19,286 nt of DNA from Saprospiraceae bacterium (GTDB lineage: Bacteria; Bacteroidota; Bacteroidia; Chitinophagales; Saprospiraceae), in NCBI GenBank assembly GCA_017995875.1, contig JAGOIB010000031.1, positions 1 through 19,286 on the forward strand, in the 5' to 3' direction. Numbering within the stretch: position 1 is the first letter of the stretch; each line of letters begins with the position of its first letter. The translations under genes were made by a program, and so were the position numbers. Shown here piece after piece: positions 1 to 8,218 of the stretch. The notes under the pieces were generated by a model. The model was not told where the DNA came from and made no database searches. It saw only the letters and a list, made by a program, of their open reading frames with translations.

Positions 1-350
1 CTCCTAAGAAAGCAACGAAGAAAGCTGTAGCAAAGAAAGTTGTAGCAAAGAAAGCTGTTAAGAAGGCTGTTGCCAGAAAAGTAGCTAAGAAAGCAGTCAA
101 GAAGGCTGTTGCCAGAAAAGTTGCTAAGAAAGCAGTCAAGAAGGCTGTTGCCAGAAAAGTTGCTAAAAAGGCGGTAAAGAAGGCAGTAGTAAGGAAAGTA
201 GCAAAGAAGGCTGTTAAGAGAGCTGCAGTTAAGAAGGTTGCTAAAAAAGCAGTTAGAAAAGCAGTAGCAAAGAAAGTCGTTAAGAGAGCAGTTGCTAAGA
301 AAGCGGTTAAGAGAGCAGTAGCTAAAAAAGCAGGCGCTCGCAGGAGATAA
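1..350 (+). CDS. Histone H1-like Lys/Ala/Val-rich repeat protein, 3' part only
   Basis: An open frame runs from the window edge (first full codon at 3) to TAA at 348-350, giving 115 residues. The start lies upstream of the window. The visible protein contains almost only Lys, Ala, Val and Arg, arranged as KKAV/ARKVA blocks and ending in AGARRR. This matches the style of bacterial histone H1-like proteins (Hc1/AlgP type tails), which bind DNA non-specifically through charge and help compact the nucleoid. No folded domain is visible in this part. The basic tail could belong to a longer protein with an N-terminal domain outside the window. The DNA repeat at 60-176 shows that the tail grew by tandem duplication. 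A strong terminator at 421-470 closes the unit. The coding call is secure; the functional call rests on composition only. Confidence 0.75.
   Translation, partial: PKKATKKAVAKKVVAKKAVKKAVARKVAKKAVKKAVARKVAKKAVKKAVARKVAKKAVKKAVVRKVAKKAVKRAAVKKVAKKAVRKAVAKKVVKRAVAKKAVKRAVAKKAGARRR
60..176 (+). repeat. 39-bp in-frame tandem repeat, three close copies
   Basis: Units at 60-98, 99-137 and 138-176 each encode the same 13 residues, KKAVARKVAKKAV. The first two differ by a single base (gta/gtt) and the third by a few synonymous changes. A fourth copy (177-215) has drifted to KKAVVRKVAKKAV, and shorter KRAVAKKAV units follow up to the stop. Near-identity at the DNA level, beyond what the protein requires, points to recent duplication by slippage or recombination. 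Copy number probably varies between strains. Confidence 0.9.
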
Positions 351-420
351 AACATCAAGGCATTAGGTTGAAAAGCAATCAGGCTTTCTGATCCATGCCG
401 GTTATATCACCAACATAAAT

Positions 421-470
421 AAAGAGGTGGAGTGAATGTCATAGTTCGCTTCACCTCTTTTCTTTTGTGT
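421..470 (+). terminator. Strong Rho-independent terminator
   Basis: A 16-bp stem (421-436 with 445-460, containing two G-T wobbles) closes an 8-nt loop at 437-444 and is followed by the T-rich run TCTTTTGTGT. It lies 70 nt after the stop of the histone-like gene and before the promoter at 569-598, so it separates the two units. The stem begins with AAA and ends with TTT, so it may also work on the opposite strand. Confidence 0.85.
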
Positions 471-568
471 GACTTCATCGCATCCCATCCGTTTTGGCCG
501 ATCAATTTATTTTGCCTATTAACCTGAAATCACCCCAAGTCACTGACTATCAATTAACATGTGGTTAA

Positions 569-598
569 TTTGCCGACCCTCTTTTTTCCTTATTTTTG
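569..598 (+). promoter_or_regulatory. Bacteroidota-type promoter for the thioredoxin/parC unit
   Basis: TTTG at 569-572 and TATTTTTG at 591-598 match the Bacteroidota -33/-7 consensus (TTTG ... TAnnTTTG), with 18 bp between them. Transcription would start a few bases after 598, leaving a leader of about 16 nt before the ATG at 618. This rules out the GTG at 561 as a start, because it lies upstream of the promoter. Confidence 0.7.
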
Positions 599-617
599 CA
601 GTCTGATTGATCCAAAT

Positions 618-1793
618 ATGAGAAATAACCTTTTGTTATTCATTTTCTCTTGCCTTGCCACCATTTCCATTTCCGGTCAGGGCATTGAGTTTTTTCACGG
701 CACCTGGGAAGAGGCGCTGATGAAAGCCAAAGCCGAAGACAAAATCATCTTTGTGGATGCATACACTACCTGGTGCGGCCCTTGCAAAAATATGGCAGCC
801 AATACTTTCCCTGATCCCGAGGTAGGCAAATTGTTTAATGCCAACTTTGTCTGCATGAAAATCGATATGGAAAAGGAGATGGGACTGCAGTTTCGTAAGA
901 AATATGATGTCACCGCTTATCCAACTTTGTTCTTCATCGATTATGACCAGGTTCTGGTTCAGAAATCTGTTGGCGCCAAGCAACCTGCTGCCCTGATCGC
1001 CCTGGGTGAATCAGTTGTAGCCAAGTACGACAAGAGTGCTAAATATGCAGCAGTCTACGAAGCCGGAGATCGTAGTTATCAGTTGGTATACGATTATGTG
1101 GCTGCGCTCAATAAGTCCGGTAAGCCATCCGTGAAAATTTCAAACGATTATCTCGCGGGCCAGAAAGATCTCACCACACCGGAAAATCTGAAGTTTATTC
1201 TCGAAGCCGCATCCCAGGTGGATTGCCAATGCTTCGATCTTTTTGAAAAATACAAATCACAGATCGTCAAAATTGTTCCCGAAGATGTGGTCAATGACAA
1301 AGTAAGGCGTGCCTGTGAAAATACGGTTGACCGCGCTATCGAATTTGAGAGTCCTGAACTGATACCACTGGCAGCCGATGCGATGAAGCGAAATATCCCG
1401 GCAGAAGCGGATCGTTTCCGTGCTGAGAGCGAGATCAAATATGCGCTCGCGATGCATGATATGTCGAAGATCGGCGACATGGTCAATACCTATGTTAAGA
1501 AGTATGCTAAAAATGAACCTGCAAGTCTCAATCAATTAGCCCTTGACCTGGACAAATATGCCGGTGATAACCAGACTTGTCGCGACCTGGCCGTCGAGCT
1601 TTCAGGCAAAGCAGCTGATGATAAGGAAGCAAAAGCAGAATTTATAGCCAACAATGCAAAGTTGGTATACAAATACAAGGGTAAAGCCGAAGCCATCGAA
1701 ATATTAGATGAGGCATTGCGCAAATATGATAGTGAAGAGGACAAAGACTATATACAGTTGAAAGCATTGAAAACAAAGATTGAGAATAGCTGA
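618..1793 (+). CDS. Secreted thioredoxin-fold protein with helical C-terminal half
   Basis: The protein has 391 residues. It begins with a signal peptide (about residues 1-20, hydrophobic core LLLFIFSCLATISIS), so it should act in the periplasm. Residues 25-140 form a thioredoxin-like domain: the redox motif WCGPCK is at 52-57, with Cys53 and Cys56 as the active pair, and the conserved cis-proline region AYPTLFFID has Pro102. The remaining 250 residues look helical and may form TPR-like repeats, for example the segment near the C-terminus with KGKAEAIEILDEAL. The likely role is thiol-disulfide exchange on envelope proteins; the substrate is unknown. The frame is open further upstream to a GTG at 561, but that lies ahead of the promoter and adds no signal sequence. 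parC follows after 10 nt, so the two are probably co-transcribed although their functions appear unrelated. Confidence 0.88.
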   Translation: MRNNLLLFIFSCLATISISGQGIEFFHGTWEEALMKAKAEDKIIFVDAYTTWCGPCKNMAANTFPDPEVGKLFNANFVCMKIDMEKEMGLQFRKKYDVTAYPTLFFIDYDQVLVQKSVGAKQPAALIALGESVVAKYDKSAKYAAVYEAGDRSYQLVYDYVAALNKSGKPSVKISNDYLAGQKDLTTPENLKFILEAASQVDCQCFDLFEKYKSQIVKIVPEDVVNDKVRRACENTVDRAIEFESPELIPLAADAMKRNIPAEADRFRAESEIKYALAMHDMSKIGDMVNTYVKKYAKNEPASLNQLALDLDKYAGDNQTCRDLAVELSGKAADDKEAKAEFIANNAKLVYKYKGKAEAIEILDEALRKYDSEEDKDYIQLKALKTKIENS

Positions 1794-1803
1794 TCGTTAA
1801 CGT

Positions 1804-4569
1804 ATGGGTAAAAAGAAAAACCCGGATAACGAATCATTGCATTCACCGGAACACCCTGGTATCACCTACCTGGGAGGCATGTATGAGGATTACTTTCTTG
1901 ATTACGCATCCTATGTAATCCTGGAGCGGGCAGTCCCTGATATCAAGGATGGGCTCAAGCCTGTCCAACGCCGAATATTGCACAGCATCTATGACATCCA
2001 TGATGGCCGCTATCATAAAGTAGCCAACATTATAGGACACACCATGCAATACCATCCGCATGGTGATGCAGCCATCGGTGATGCATTGGTCAACCTGGGA
2101 CAAAAGGATTTATTGATTGATACGCAGGGTAACTGGGGTGATATCCGTACCGGAGATAGTGCTGCAGCATCCAGGTATATTGAAGCAAGGCTGACCAAGT
2201 TTGCACTTGAAGTGGCTATCAATCCACAGACGACACCATGGCAGGTTTCGTATGACGGACGTCGCAATGAGCCTATAACCCTTCCGGTCAAGTTTCCATT
2301 GGTCCTTGCACAGGGAGTTGAGGGAATCGCTGTGGGATTGGCGACTAAAATTTTGCCACACAATTTTATTGAACTTCTCCAGGCTTCGATCAAAGTACTG
2401 GAAGGCAAAAAATTTAAGCTCTATCCTGACTTTCAGACAGGAGGCATGATCGATGTAAGTGACTATCAGAGTGGGCTTCGTGGTGGCAAAATTCGTGTCA
2501 GGGTCACTATTGATAAACTCGATAAGAGCACACTGGTGATCCGCGAGATTCCATTTGGCGTGACGACCGTTTCCATGATGGAATCCATTGTCAAGGCCAG
2601 TGAAAAGGGTCAGATCAAGATTAAGAAGCTCAATGACAACACAGCTGCTGAAGTCGAAATCGTCATAGAACTGCAGCCTGGCGTATCTCCCGACCAAACC
2701 ATCGATGCGTTGTATGCATTCACGCAATGCGAGGTGTCCATTTCACCCAACTCCTGCGTCATCAGTGACAACAAGCCGGCTTTCCTTGCAGTGGAAGAGA
2801 TCCTCCGTCAGAGCACCTTGAATACTATGGAGCTGTTGAGACAGGAACTCAGTATCCGTCTTGGTGAGCTACAAGAAAAATGGCATTTCTCGAGCCTTGA
2901 GAAAATATTCATTGAGAAGAGAATCTATCGGGATATTGAAGAGTCTGAGACGTGGGAAGATGTGATTGATGTGATCGGGCTTGGATTGGCTAAATATATT
3001 GCGACACCATCTTCGAAGACCAGGAATGACAAGCGATTGCTGGTGGTTCGTGATATAACAATAGAAGATATAACCCGGCTGACTGAAATTCGTATCAAGC
3101 GGATTTCAAAATACAATTCCTTCCAGGCAGATGAACTTATTCGCGGTATTGAAGATGAATTGAAACAAGTGCTTCATGATTTGAACCACCTGACCGAATA
3201 CACGATTAGTTATTTTCAGCGCCTACTCGATAAATATGGAAAGGGGCGTGAACGCAAGACGGTGATTACGACTTTTGATACCATCCAGGCCGCGAAGGTG
3301 ATTGCCAACAATGCCAAATTGTATGTTGATCGTAAAGAAGGGTTTATAGGATGGGGATTGAAGAAAGACGAGTTTGTGACCGATTGCAGCGAAATCGATG
3401 ATATCATTGCCTTTCGCAGGGATGGGAAATTTATGGTGAGCCGGATTGCAGAGAAAGTCTTTGTCGGAAAGAATATAGTTCATGTGGCTGTCTGGAAGCG
3501 AGGTGATGAACGCACGACCTATCACCTCATATATGTGGATGGGGCTTCAGGAAAGGCATATGCCAAGCGATTTAATGTTACCTCCATCACGCGTGACAAG
3601 GAATATGATCTGACGAAAGGGGGCAAGGATTCCAAAGTACTTTATTTCGAAACGCATCCGAATGGGGAGTCTGAAAGAGTAGAAATCCAATTGACGCCAG
3701 GAAGCAGTGCGCGCAATAAAATATTTGATTTCTATTTTGAAGAAATGGCCATTAAAGGCCGCGCAGCGGGAGGAAATATTGTCACCCGGTATCCTGTCCG
3801 AAAGGTGACACAGGTCGAAGTTGGTAAGAGTACACTTGGTGCACAGAAGTATTGGTATGATGATGTGAGTGGCCGGATCAATAAAGATGAACGCGGTAAA
3901 TACATGGGTTCCTTTGATACCGGCGATCAATTATTGACCATCTATGGTAGCGGTGAGTATGAGATAGTTGATTTTGATCCTTCAGGGAAAATAGACATGA
4001 AGGATCTCATGTATTGTGGAAAATTCAAACCGAAAGCGGCCATTTCAGCAGTATATTATGAGGGTGAGAAACAGTGGACCATGGTCAAAAGATTCCTGAT
4101 CGAAACGACGTCCACCGGTCAGCGATTTAAATTTATTACTGAGCATAAAGATTCCAAACTTTTCTTTGTTTCCCTGGACGAAGACCCTATAGTGGAAATC
4201 GGGTATATGAGCCAGCGTCAAAAAGTAACAGAAGTCATACAGCCTGCTGCCTTCATTGAGGTCAAGGGATGGAAAGCTATAGGAAATAAGCTGATTGATA
4301 AAAAACTGATCTCTATACAAGAACAATCCAAGGCAGAAGATCAGGAAGATGATGAGGAGGAGGAAGAGGATACTCATCCTTCCGGAACCTCTGGTGGCAT
4401 CCAGGCCGACTTATTTGGATCACTATCAAAAGGTTCACCTAAACCAACAAAAACTGCCGGCACAAAACAATCTGTGCAGAAAAAGAACGCCCCACCTGAC
4501 GGAAAGAAAGATAAATCGAAAGGGGGAGGTAGCTTGAAAGCAGGAGATACGATCGAATTTGATGTTTAG
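1804..4569 (+). CDS. parC: DNA topoisomerase IV subunit A
   Basis: The protein has 921 residues. It is the DNA-cleaving subunit of a type IIA topoisomerase, which with ParE unlinks daughter chromosomes. The winged-helix cleavage domain is at about residues 25-480. The catalytic Tyr125 follows Arg124 in AAASRYIEARL, and the quinolone region is YHPHGDAAIGD (83-93). The pinwheel C-terminal domain spans about 490-840. A true gyrase box (QRRGGKG) is absent, with only GRAAGGN at 652-658, which favours topoisomerase IV over gyrase. An acidic run (846-856) and a Lys/Pro-rich linker precede a conserved-looking end, GDTIEFDV. Alanine occupies the position equivalent to E. coli GyrA Ser83; as far as I recall this is normal in Bacteroidota ParC. 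No parE lies in the window. The gene starts 10 nt after the thioredoxin-fold gene and shows no promoter of its own. Confidence 0.96.
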   Translation: MGKKKNPDNESLHSPEHPGITYLGGMYEDYFLDYASYVILERAVPDIKDGLKPVQRRILHSIYDIHDGRYHKVANIIGHTMQYHPHGDAAIGDALVNLGQKDLLIDTQGNWGDIRTGDSAAASRYIEARLTKFALEVAINPQTTPWQVSYDGRRNEPITLPVKFPLVLAQGVEGIAVGLATKILPHNFIELLQASIKVLEGKKFKLYPDFQTGGMIDVSDYQSGLRGGKIRVRVTIDKLDKSTLVIREIPFGVTTVSMMESIVKASEKGQIKIKKLNDNTAAEVEIVIELQPGVSPDQTIDALYAFTQCEVSISPNSCVISDNKPAFLAVEEILRQSTLNTMELLRQELSIRLGELQEKWHFSSLEKIFIEKRIYRDIEESETWEDVIDVIGLGLAKYIATPSSKTRNDKRLLVVRDITIEDITRLTEIRIKRISKYNSFQADELIRGIEDELKQVLHDLNHLTEYTISYFQRLLDKYGKGRERKTVITTFDTIQAAKVIANNAKLYVDRKEGFIGWGLKKDEFVTDCSEIDDIIAFRRDGKFMVSRIAEKVFVGKNIVHVAVWKRGDERTTYHLIYVDGASGKAYAKRFNVTSITRDKEYDLTKGGKDSKVLYFETHPNGESERVEIQLTPGSSARNKIFDFYFEEMAIKGRAAGGNIVTRYPVRKVTQVEVGKSTLGAQKYWYDDVSGRINKDERGKYMGSFDTGDQLLTIYGSGEYEIVDFDPSGKIDMKDLMYCGKFKPKAAISAVYYEGEKQWTMVKRFLIETTSTGQRFKFITEHKDSKLFFVSLDEDPIVEIGYMSQRQKVTEVIQPAAFIEVKGWKAIGNKLIDKKLISIQEQSKAEDQEDDEEEEEDTHPSGTSGGIQADLFGSLSKGSPKPTKTAGTKQSVQKKNAPPDGKKDKSKGGGSLKAGDTIEFDV

Positions 4570-4776
4570 GCTCAATCAATAGTTATCCCACTTCGGTCAG
4601 AGGGTTTCATTTTTCGCAACCAAATTTATTATCAATTGTTAAGGCGTGTTTTATAGAGAAGCACGAAATTGGAGCAGGTAAATATATATATGCCTGCTAT
4701 GGAGCAGATTTTGCGTGACCTTCAGAACAATTTAGCCGAAAAGGCATTTATAGATTGATTACAAAAGATAGTACAG

Positions 4777-5499
4777 TTGACAAAGAATGAACTAATCGAA
4801 GGCGGGTGGATCGACAAGTATGTCTTAGGTCTGACCTCAGAGCAGGAGAGTGGTGAGGTAGAGCGCCTTGCTTCCCTGTATCCGGAGATTCAGGAACAGA
4901 TCAATCAATCAAGAAACAGGATTTGTGGTAAGTTCAACAGAAATCTAACTCAACCTGCCCTCAGGCATTCCTTTCTCACAAAGCGAAGGATCCTGATTGG
5001 TTCGGCAATAACAGTCATTGCTGTTTTAGCCGGATTCAGCATCTTATGCAAAGAGCATTTTTCACTTAAAAAAGACTACCATTCCACATGTGAGAAGCTT
5101 GAAGAGGAGCATGCCAAAGTAGTGGAATTGTCTACGCTTTCGAGGAAAGATGCTGAGCGATCAAGCTTTCTCAATTCAGCAACGACAGATAGAATAAAAG
5201 TCAAAGGGTGTGAATCAACACCGGATGCTGAAGTAGTACTTTTCAAATGTAGATTGTCCGGAAAGATGATGTTACAGGTCGTGGATCTACCTGCATTGCC
5301 CTCAGGTCATCATTATGAAGTGTGGGCGCAAAATCCCGACAGCACGGATCGAATGATCGGGCTCATTCAGCCCCCTATCAAGTATGATAGCCTCTACGTA
5401 CTTGATACCGCATTACATTATGCTTCCATTCAGATTACGGATGTTGATACGATCAACAACTTTTCAGAGGCTGTGTGCATGGCTTCCGTCAAGAAGTAA
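4777..5499 (+). CDS. RskA-like anti-sigma factor, no adjacent sigma gene
   Basis: The protein has 240 residues. Residues 5-45 (LIEGGWIDKYVLGLTSEQESGEVERL) resemble the sigma-binding N-terminus of Bacteroidota anti-sigma proteins. One transmembrane helix follows at about 72-91, then a charged, probably coiled segment (95-130). The RskA-type outer domain begins near 150, with HHYEVWAQNPDS at 178-189. Members of this family hold an ECF sigma factor at the inner membrane until a signal releases it. The start must be TTG at 4777: the only codons between it and the in-frame stop at 4756-4758 are TTA, CAA, AAG, ATA, GTA and CAG. Usually the sigma gene lies directly upstream, but here parC does. The 207-nt gap (4570-4776) has only a 22-codon ORF from ATG 4690 that does not resemble a sigma factor. 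I see no clear promoter. Confidence 0.8.
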   Translation: MTKNELIEGGWIDKYVLGLTSEQESGEVERLASLYPEIQEQINQSRNRICGKFNRNLTQPALRHSFLTKRRILIGSAITVIAVLAGFSILCKEHFSLKKDYHSTCEKLEEEHAKVVELSTLSRKDAERSSFLNSATTDRIKVKGCESTPDAEVVLFKCRLSGKMMLQVVDLPALPSGHHYEVWAQNPDSTDRMIGLIQPPIKYDSLYVLDTALHYASIQITDVDTINNFSEAVCMASVKK

Positions 5500-5710
5500 T
5501 CTCATTTACCTGCGTAGCTCAAAATCACCTTTTTGGGTGATATCACACCTTATCCTGCCAACATACTTTTACATCTGGAAATTATACTTCCACAGGTTAT
5601 CAAATTCATCGCGTAAGGTCAGGCCCGCACTCCAAAAACCCCAATCCATGGAGTAATAGCATTGACATTGATGAGCCACTTAAATCGTCAGGATATCAGG
5701 ATTAAACCAT

Positions 5711-5742
5711 TTTGGAAATTCGTGGTCAAAAACATAACTTTC
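5711..5742 (+). promoter_or_regulatory. Probable promoter of the small secreted protein gene
   Basis: TTTG at 5711-5714 and TAACTTTC at 5735-5742 are separated by 20 bp. The second box matches TAnnTTTG at all but its last base. Transcription would begin roughly 14 nt before ATG 5760, which supports that start over the in-frame TTG at 5712. Confidence 0.5.
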
Positions 5743-5759
5743 GAGCAAAATCAAGTACT

Positions 5760-6155
5760 ATGAAGCAATCAACTTTCCACAGCATGGCCATTTTTTTGGC
5801 AATTTTCTTTTCGCTTACTTCCTTATCTGCCCAGGCATGGACCGAATTGGGTTCAGCCAAAGTCAATGGACACACAGATCATGATGAGATTTGGGTAACC
5901 AATTCGAGGGGTGATTTTAAAGCCATTAAATTATTTGTTCAGAACGAAGGAATCGATTTTGACAGGGTGGTGGTTCATTTCGGAAATGGTGGACAGGATG
6001 TCATGAATATCAAAAACTTTATTCATGCCGGTGGTGAAACAAGAGTCATGGATCTGGAGGGAGGAGACAGAGTTATTAAGAAAGTAGATTTCTTTTATAA
6101 GAGCAATGCCATGACCAATAAAAAAGCGAAGGTTGTGCTTTACGGGCGCAGGTAA
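5760..6155 (+). CDS. Small secreted protein, DUF2541/YaaI-like
   Basis: The protein has 131 residues with a clear signal peptide (about 1-26, core AIFLAIFFSLTSLSAQA), so it is exported. The mature part of about 105 residues is rich in alternating polar and hydrophobic residues and is likely all-beta. Its pattern, LGSAKVNGHTDHDEI, then FKAIKLFVQNEGIDFDRVVVHFGNG, then GGETRVMDLEGGDRVIKKVDFFY, resembles the DUF2541 (E. coli YaaI) type of small periplasmic protein. I recalled this similarity rather than searching for it, and the family has no established function that I know of. The start at 5760 is chosen because the promoter lies just upstream and the signal peptide begins there. The gene ends 10 nt from the convergent minus-strand glycosyltransferase, with no obvious terminator between them. 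Confidence 0.75.
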   Translation: MKQSTFHSMAIFLAIFFSLTSLSAQAWTELGSAKVNGHTDHDEIWVTNSRGDFKAIKLFVQNEGIDFDRVVVHFGNGGQDVMNIKNFIHAGGETRVMDLEGGDRVIKKVDFFYKSNAMTNKKAKVVLYGRR

Positions 6156-6165
6156 TCAGGTCATT

Positions 6166-6771
6166 TTACTTTTCGGAATCTTTAAAGTGGTTCCAATCAT
6201 CCTCCGTATCTATATCTGCCAAAGGTGGAAGCAAGTGGTATGATAGGTTGGCTCTAATTATTTCTTCAATAGTCCTGGTCAGGACGGATGGGGTACTCCA
6301 CTGGATATCAGCAAAAAGGGAATTCACCAAATTTTTGCAACCAAGCAGATAATATCCACCATCCATGGCAGGGCCAAGGATGGTATCATGTGTATCTAAA
6401 GCATTGAAACTTTCCTGGAGTATGGATGAGGTTAACAAAGGACAATCACTTCCGATAATGACTGCTTTGGTGTGAAACTGAAGCACATAGGAAATAGCTT
6501 CTGCCATTTTCAAACCAAGATCCCCTGGTGACTGCAAGTGGTAGGAGAATGCAGGATTTCTTTCCTCATTGGACGGTAAGCCACCGTCATAGAACACATA
6601 GACTGCGTATCCTGATTCAGCTGCTGCTGTGAGTGTGCGTGAACTTAGCTCCTTGTATATCGACAAGGCAACGTCCTGGCCCATCGTATTGGCCAGTCGT
6701 GTCTTCACTTTGCCCCATTGTGGTAGCCGGAGAAAAACGATCAGGCCGCCATCAAAAGGATGATTTTGCAT
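6166..6771 (-). CDS. DUF2064 / TIGR04282-type nucleotidyl- or glycosyltransferase
   Basis: The protein has 201 residues and a GT-A-like fold. It carries the family signature RLPQWGKVKTRLA (15-27), a GSDCP motif (107-111) with the metal-binding Asp109, GPAMDGGYYLLG (133-144) and DIDTEDDW near the end. Members are annotated as rSAM/selenodomain-associated transferase 1 or arsenosugar-type glycosyltransferases and are distant relatives of CofC/MobA nucleotidyltransferases; the true substrate is not known. The ATG at 6771 shares one base with the TGA of hlyD (TGATG), so translation is probably coupled. A TTG one codon earlier is possible but less likely. It is the last gene of the tolC-hlyD unit, where a transporter pump would be expected. 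A link between the product it makes and export through TolC/HlyD is inference only. Confidence 0.85.
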   Translation of the reverse strand: MQNHPFDGGLIVFLRLPQWGKVKTRLANTMGQDVALSIYKELSSRTLTAAAESGYAVYVFYDGGLPSNEERNPAFSYHLQSPGDLGLKMAEAISYVLQFHTKAVIIGSDCPLLTSSILQESFNALDTHDTILGPAMDGGYYLLGCKNLVNSLFADIQWSTPSVLTRTIEEIIRANLSYHLLPPLADIDTEDDWNHFKDSEK

Positions 6772-8171
6772 CAATCCTTTTCTTCTTTACTCTTGTTTTT
6801 CTCATCCTCCTTTTTCTCCTTTCGTTCCAGTAAGAGTCCGTTTTTCAATTTTCTTGATACAGTTGAATAGGGCCCGGTAATAATCTCCTGATCCTTTTCA
6901 AGCCCGCTCAGTATCTGGATGAATTCGTTGTCCTGAATACCGGTCTCCACCTTCACCATACGAGCTGTATCTGCCTCATAGACAAAAACGATTTCATCGA
7001 TTTCCGCATCTGCTGAAACAGAAGAAGATCCTTCTTTTTTAACGGCAGTGGTATCTCCTTTTTCTTTTTCCCTGGTGGTGACTGCCTGAATAGGAATAGA
7101 TATGACATCCTTTTCTGTATTTGTGTTGATATCAACAGTTGCTGACATCCCTGGGCGGAATGGCATTTTCTTATCGGTCTTGTCCAGGTATGATTCTGGT
7201 AGGATCCGGATTTTTACAATAAAATTAGTCACCTGATCTGATGTCAAAGCCTGGGTAGCTCCTGTGTTGGCAGCAGAACTCGCCATCTCGGTAACAACAC
7301 CTTTGAATTTGACATCCAGGTATGCATCCACTTCTATTTCAGCAGTATCACCTACGGATACCCTAAGGATATCGTTTTCACTTACTTCTACCTGGACCTC
7401 CATACTATTGAAATTGGCAATGCGCATCATTTCCGTTCCGGTCATTTGGATAGTACCTACGACTCTTTCACCTTGTTCAACATTGAGCATACTGATGATA
7501 CCTGCAGTAGGTGCCACAATAGTTGTCCTGGTCAGGCTTGTACGGATTTCCTTAAGGCTTGCCTGAGAGCTGGCTACATTGTACTCAGCTGATTTAGCAG
7601 CTTGTTGTGAGGCTCTGTAGTTGGCTTCTGCTGAACGCAGATTGGCTTCCAATTGTGCAAGGTTTGATTCTGAAGCTTCAAAGTCCTGCGCAGAGATCAC
7701 GCCATCGGCTACAAGTTTTTTATTTCTTTCATGCACCTTTCTTGCATTTTCAACCTGGGATTTGGTTTGTTCGATTTGTGCGGTAGCAGTTTCGATAGCG
7801 GACTTAGACCTTGCCAATTCGGATTTAGAACCGCTGACGCTGGCATTAGCTCTTTCGACGGCGCTTTCATATGCTTCAGGATCTATCCTGGCGAGCACCT
7901 GGCCAGCTTTTACAGAGTCACCTTCTTCGACATATAATTCAACGATTTCACCACTCACATCGGAGCTGATCTTAACTTCTTTTTCAGGAAATATCTTACC
8001 TGAGGCCGAAACGATTTCACGGATATCCCGTAAGGCTACTTTTTCTGTTTCTACAGGTTCACCTTTCGGTTTTTTCCTTGCTTTAATAGCAGCGGCTGCA
8101 ATCAGGAGAACAAGTAATATTACCAGTGTCCATATGATCCACTTATTGGATTTTTTCTTTGGCTTTGTCAT
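6771..8171 (-). CDS. Periplasmic adaptor (membrane fusion protein), HlyD/MacA type
   Basis: The protein has 466 residues. A single N-terminal transmembrane helix (about 11-29) anchors it in the inner membrane. A split lipoyl-like domain is at about 65-100 (SGEIVELYVEEGDSVKAGQVLARIDP) and 213-240 (TIVAPTAGIISMLNVEQGERV). Between the halves lies a long coiled-coil hairpin (100-210, rich in Ala, Ser, Glu and Lys), which contacts TolC. A beta-barrel domain and a membrane-proximal domain follow. The C-terminus ends in a highly charged Lys/Glu tail (about 448-466). Such adaptors bridge an inner-membrane ABC or RND pump and the outer-membrane TolC channel. tolC lies 47 nt upstream on the same strand. 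A MacB-like or RND pump gene would normally follow, but the next gene is a glycosyltransferase. No promoter is visible in the 47-nt gap, so it is probably transcribed with tolC. Confidence 0.92.
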   Translation of the reverse strand: MTKPKKKSNKWIIWTLVILLVLLIAAAAIKARKKPKGEPVETEKVALRDIREIVSASGKIFPEKEVKISSDVSGEIVELYVEEGDSVKAGQVLARIDPEAYESAVERANASVSGSKSELARSKSAIETATAQIEQTKSQVENARKVHERNKKLVADGVISAQDFEASESNLAQLEANLRSAEANYRASQQAAKSAEYNVASSQASLKEIRTSLTRTTIVAPTAGIISMLNVEQGERVVGTIQMTGTEMMRIANFNSMEVQVEVSENDILRVSVGDTAEIEVDAYLDVKFKGVVTEMASSAANTGATQALTSDQVTNFIVKIRILPESYLDKTDKKMPFRPGMSATVDINTNTEKDVISIPIQAVTTREKEKGDTTAVKKEGSSSVSADAEIDEIVFVYEADTARMVKVETGIQDNEFIQILSGLEKDQEIITGPYSTVSRKLKNGLLLERKEKKEDEKNKSKEEKD

Positions 8172-8218
8172 ATCTGTGTTAATCGTTGAGGTTGAAATTT
8201 TTCGCTTGTCGTTTTATA

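Noticed and set aside
60..215. Tandem repeats at the left edge as a CRISPR array
   Set aside because: The units are contiguous without spacers, in frame, and encode a Lys/Ala/Val repeat.
561..617. GTG start at 561 for the thioredoxin-fold gene
   Set aside because: It lies upstream of the predicted promoter (569-598), and the signal peptide begins at ATG 618.
2053..2085. Alanine at the GyrA Ser83-equivalent position of ParC as a resistance mutation
   Set aside because: To my recollection Bacteroidota ParC proteins normally carry Ala at this position, so it is probably a lineage feature.
2110..2727. 205-codon minus-strand frame inside parC
   Set aside because: Antisense shadow of a conserved gene, with no recognisable domain.
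4657..4758. Short frame upstream of the RskA-like gene as a sigma factor remnant
   Set aside because: About 33 codons with no sigma region 2 or 4 motif; more likely chance.
5524..5541. ATCACC/GGTGAT hairpin after the RskA-like gene as a terminator
   Set aside because: Only a 6-bp stem and no T-run after it.
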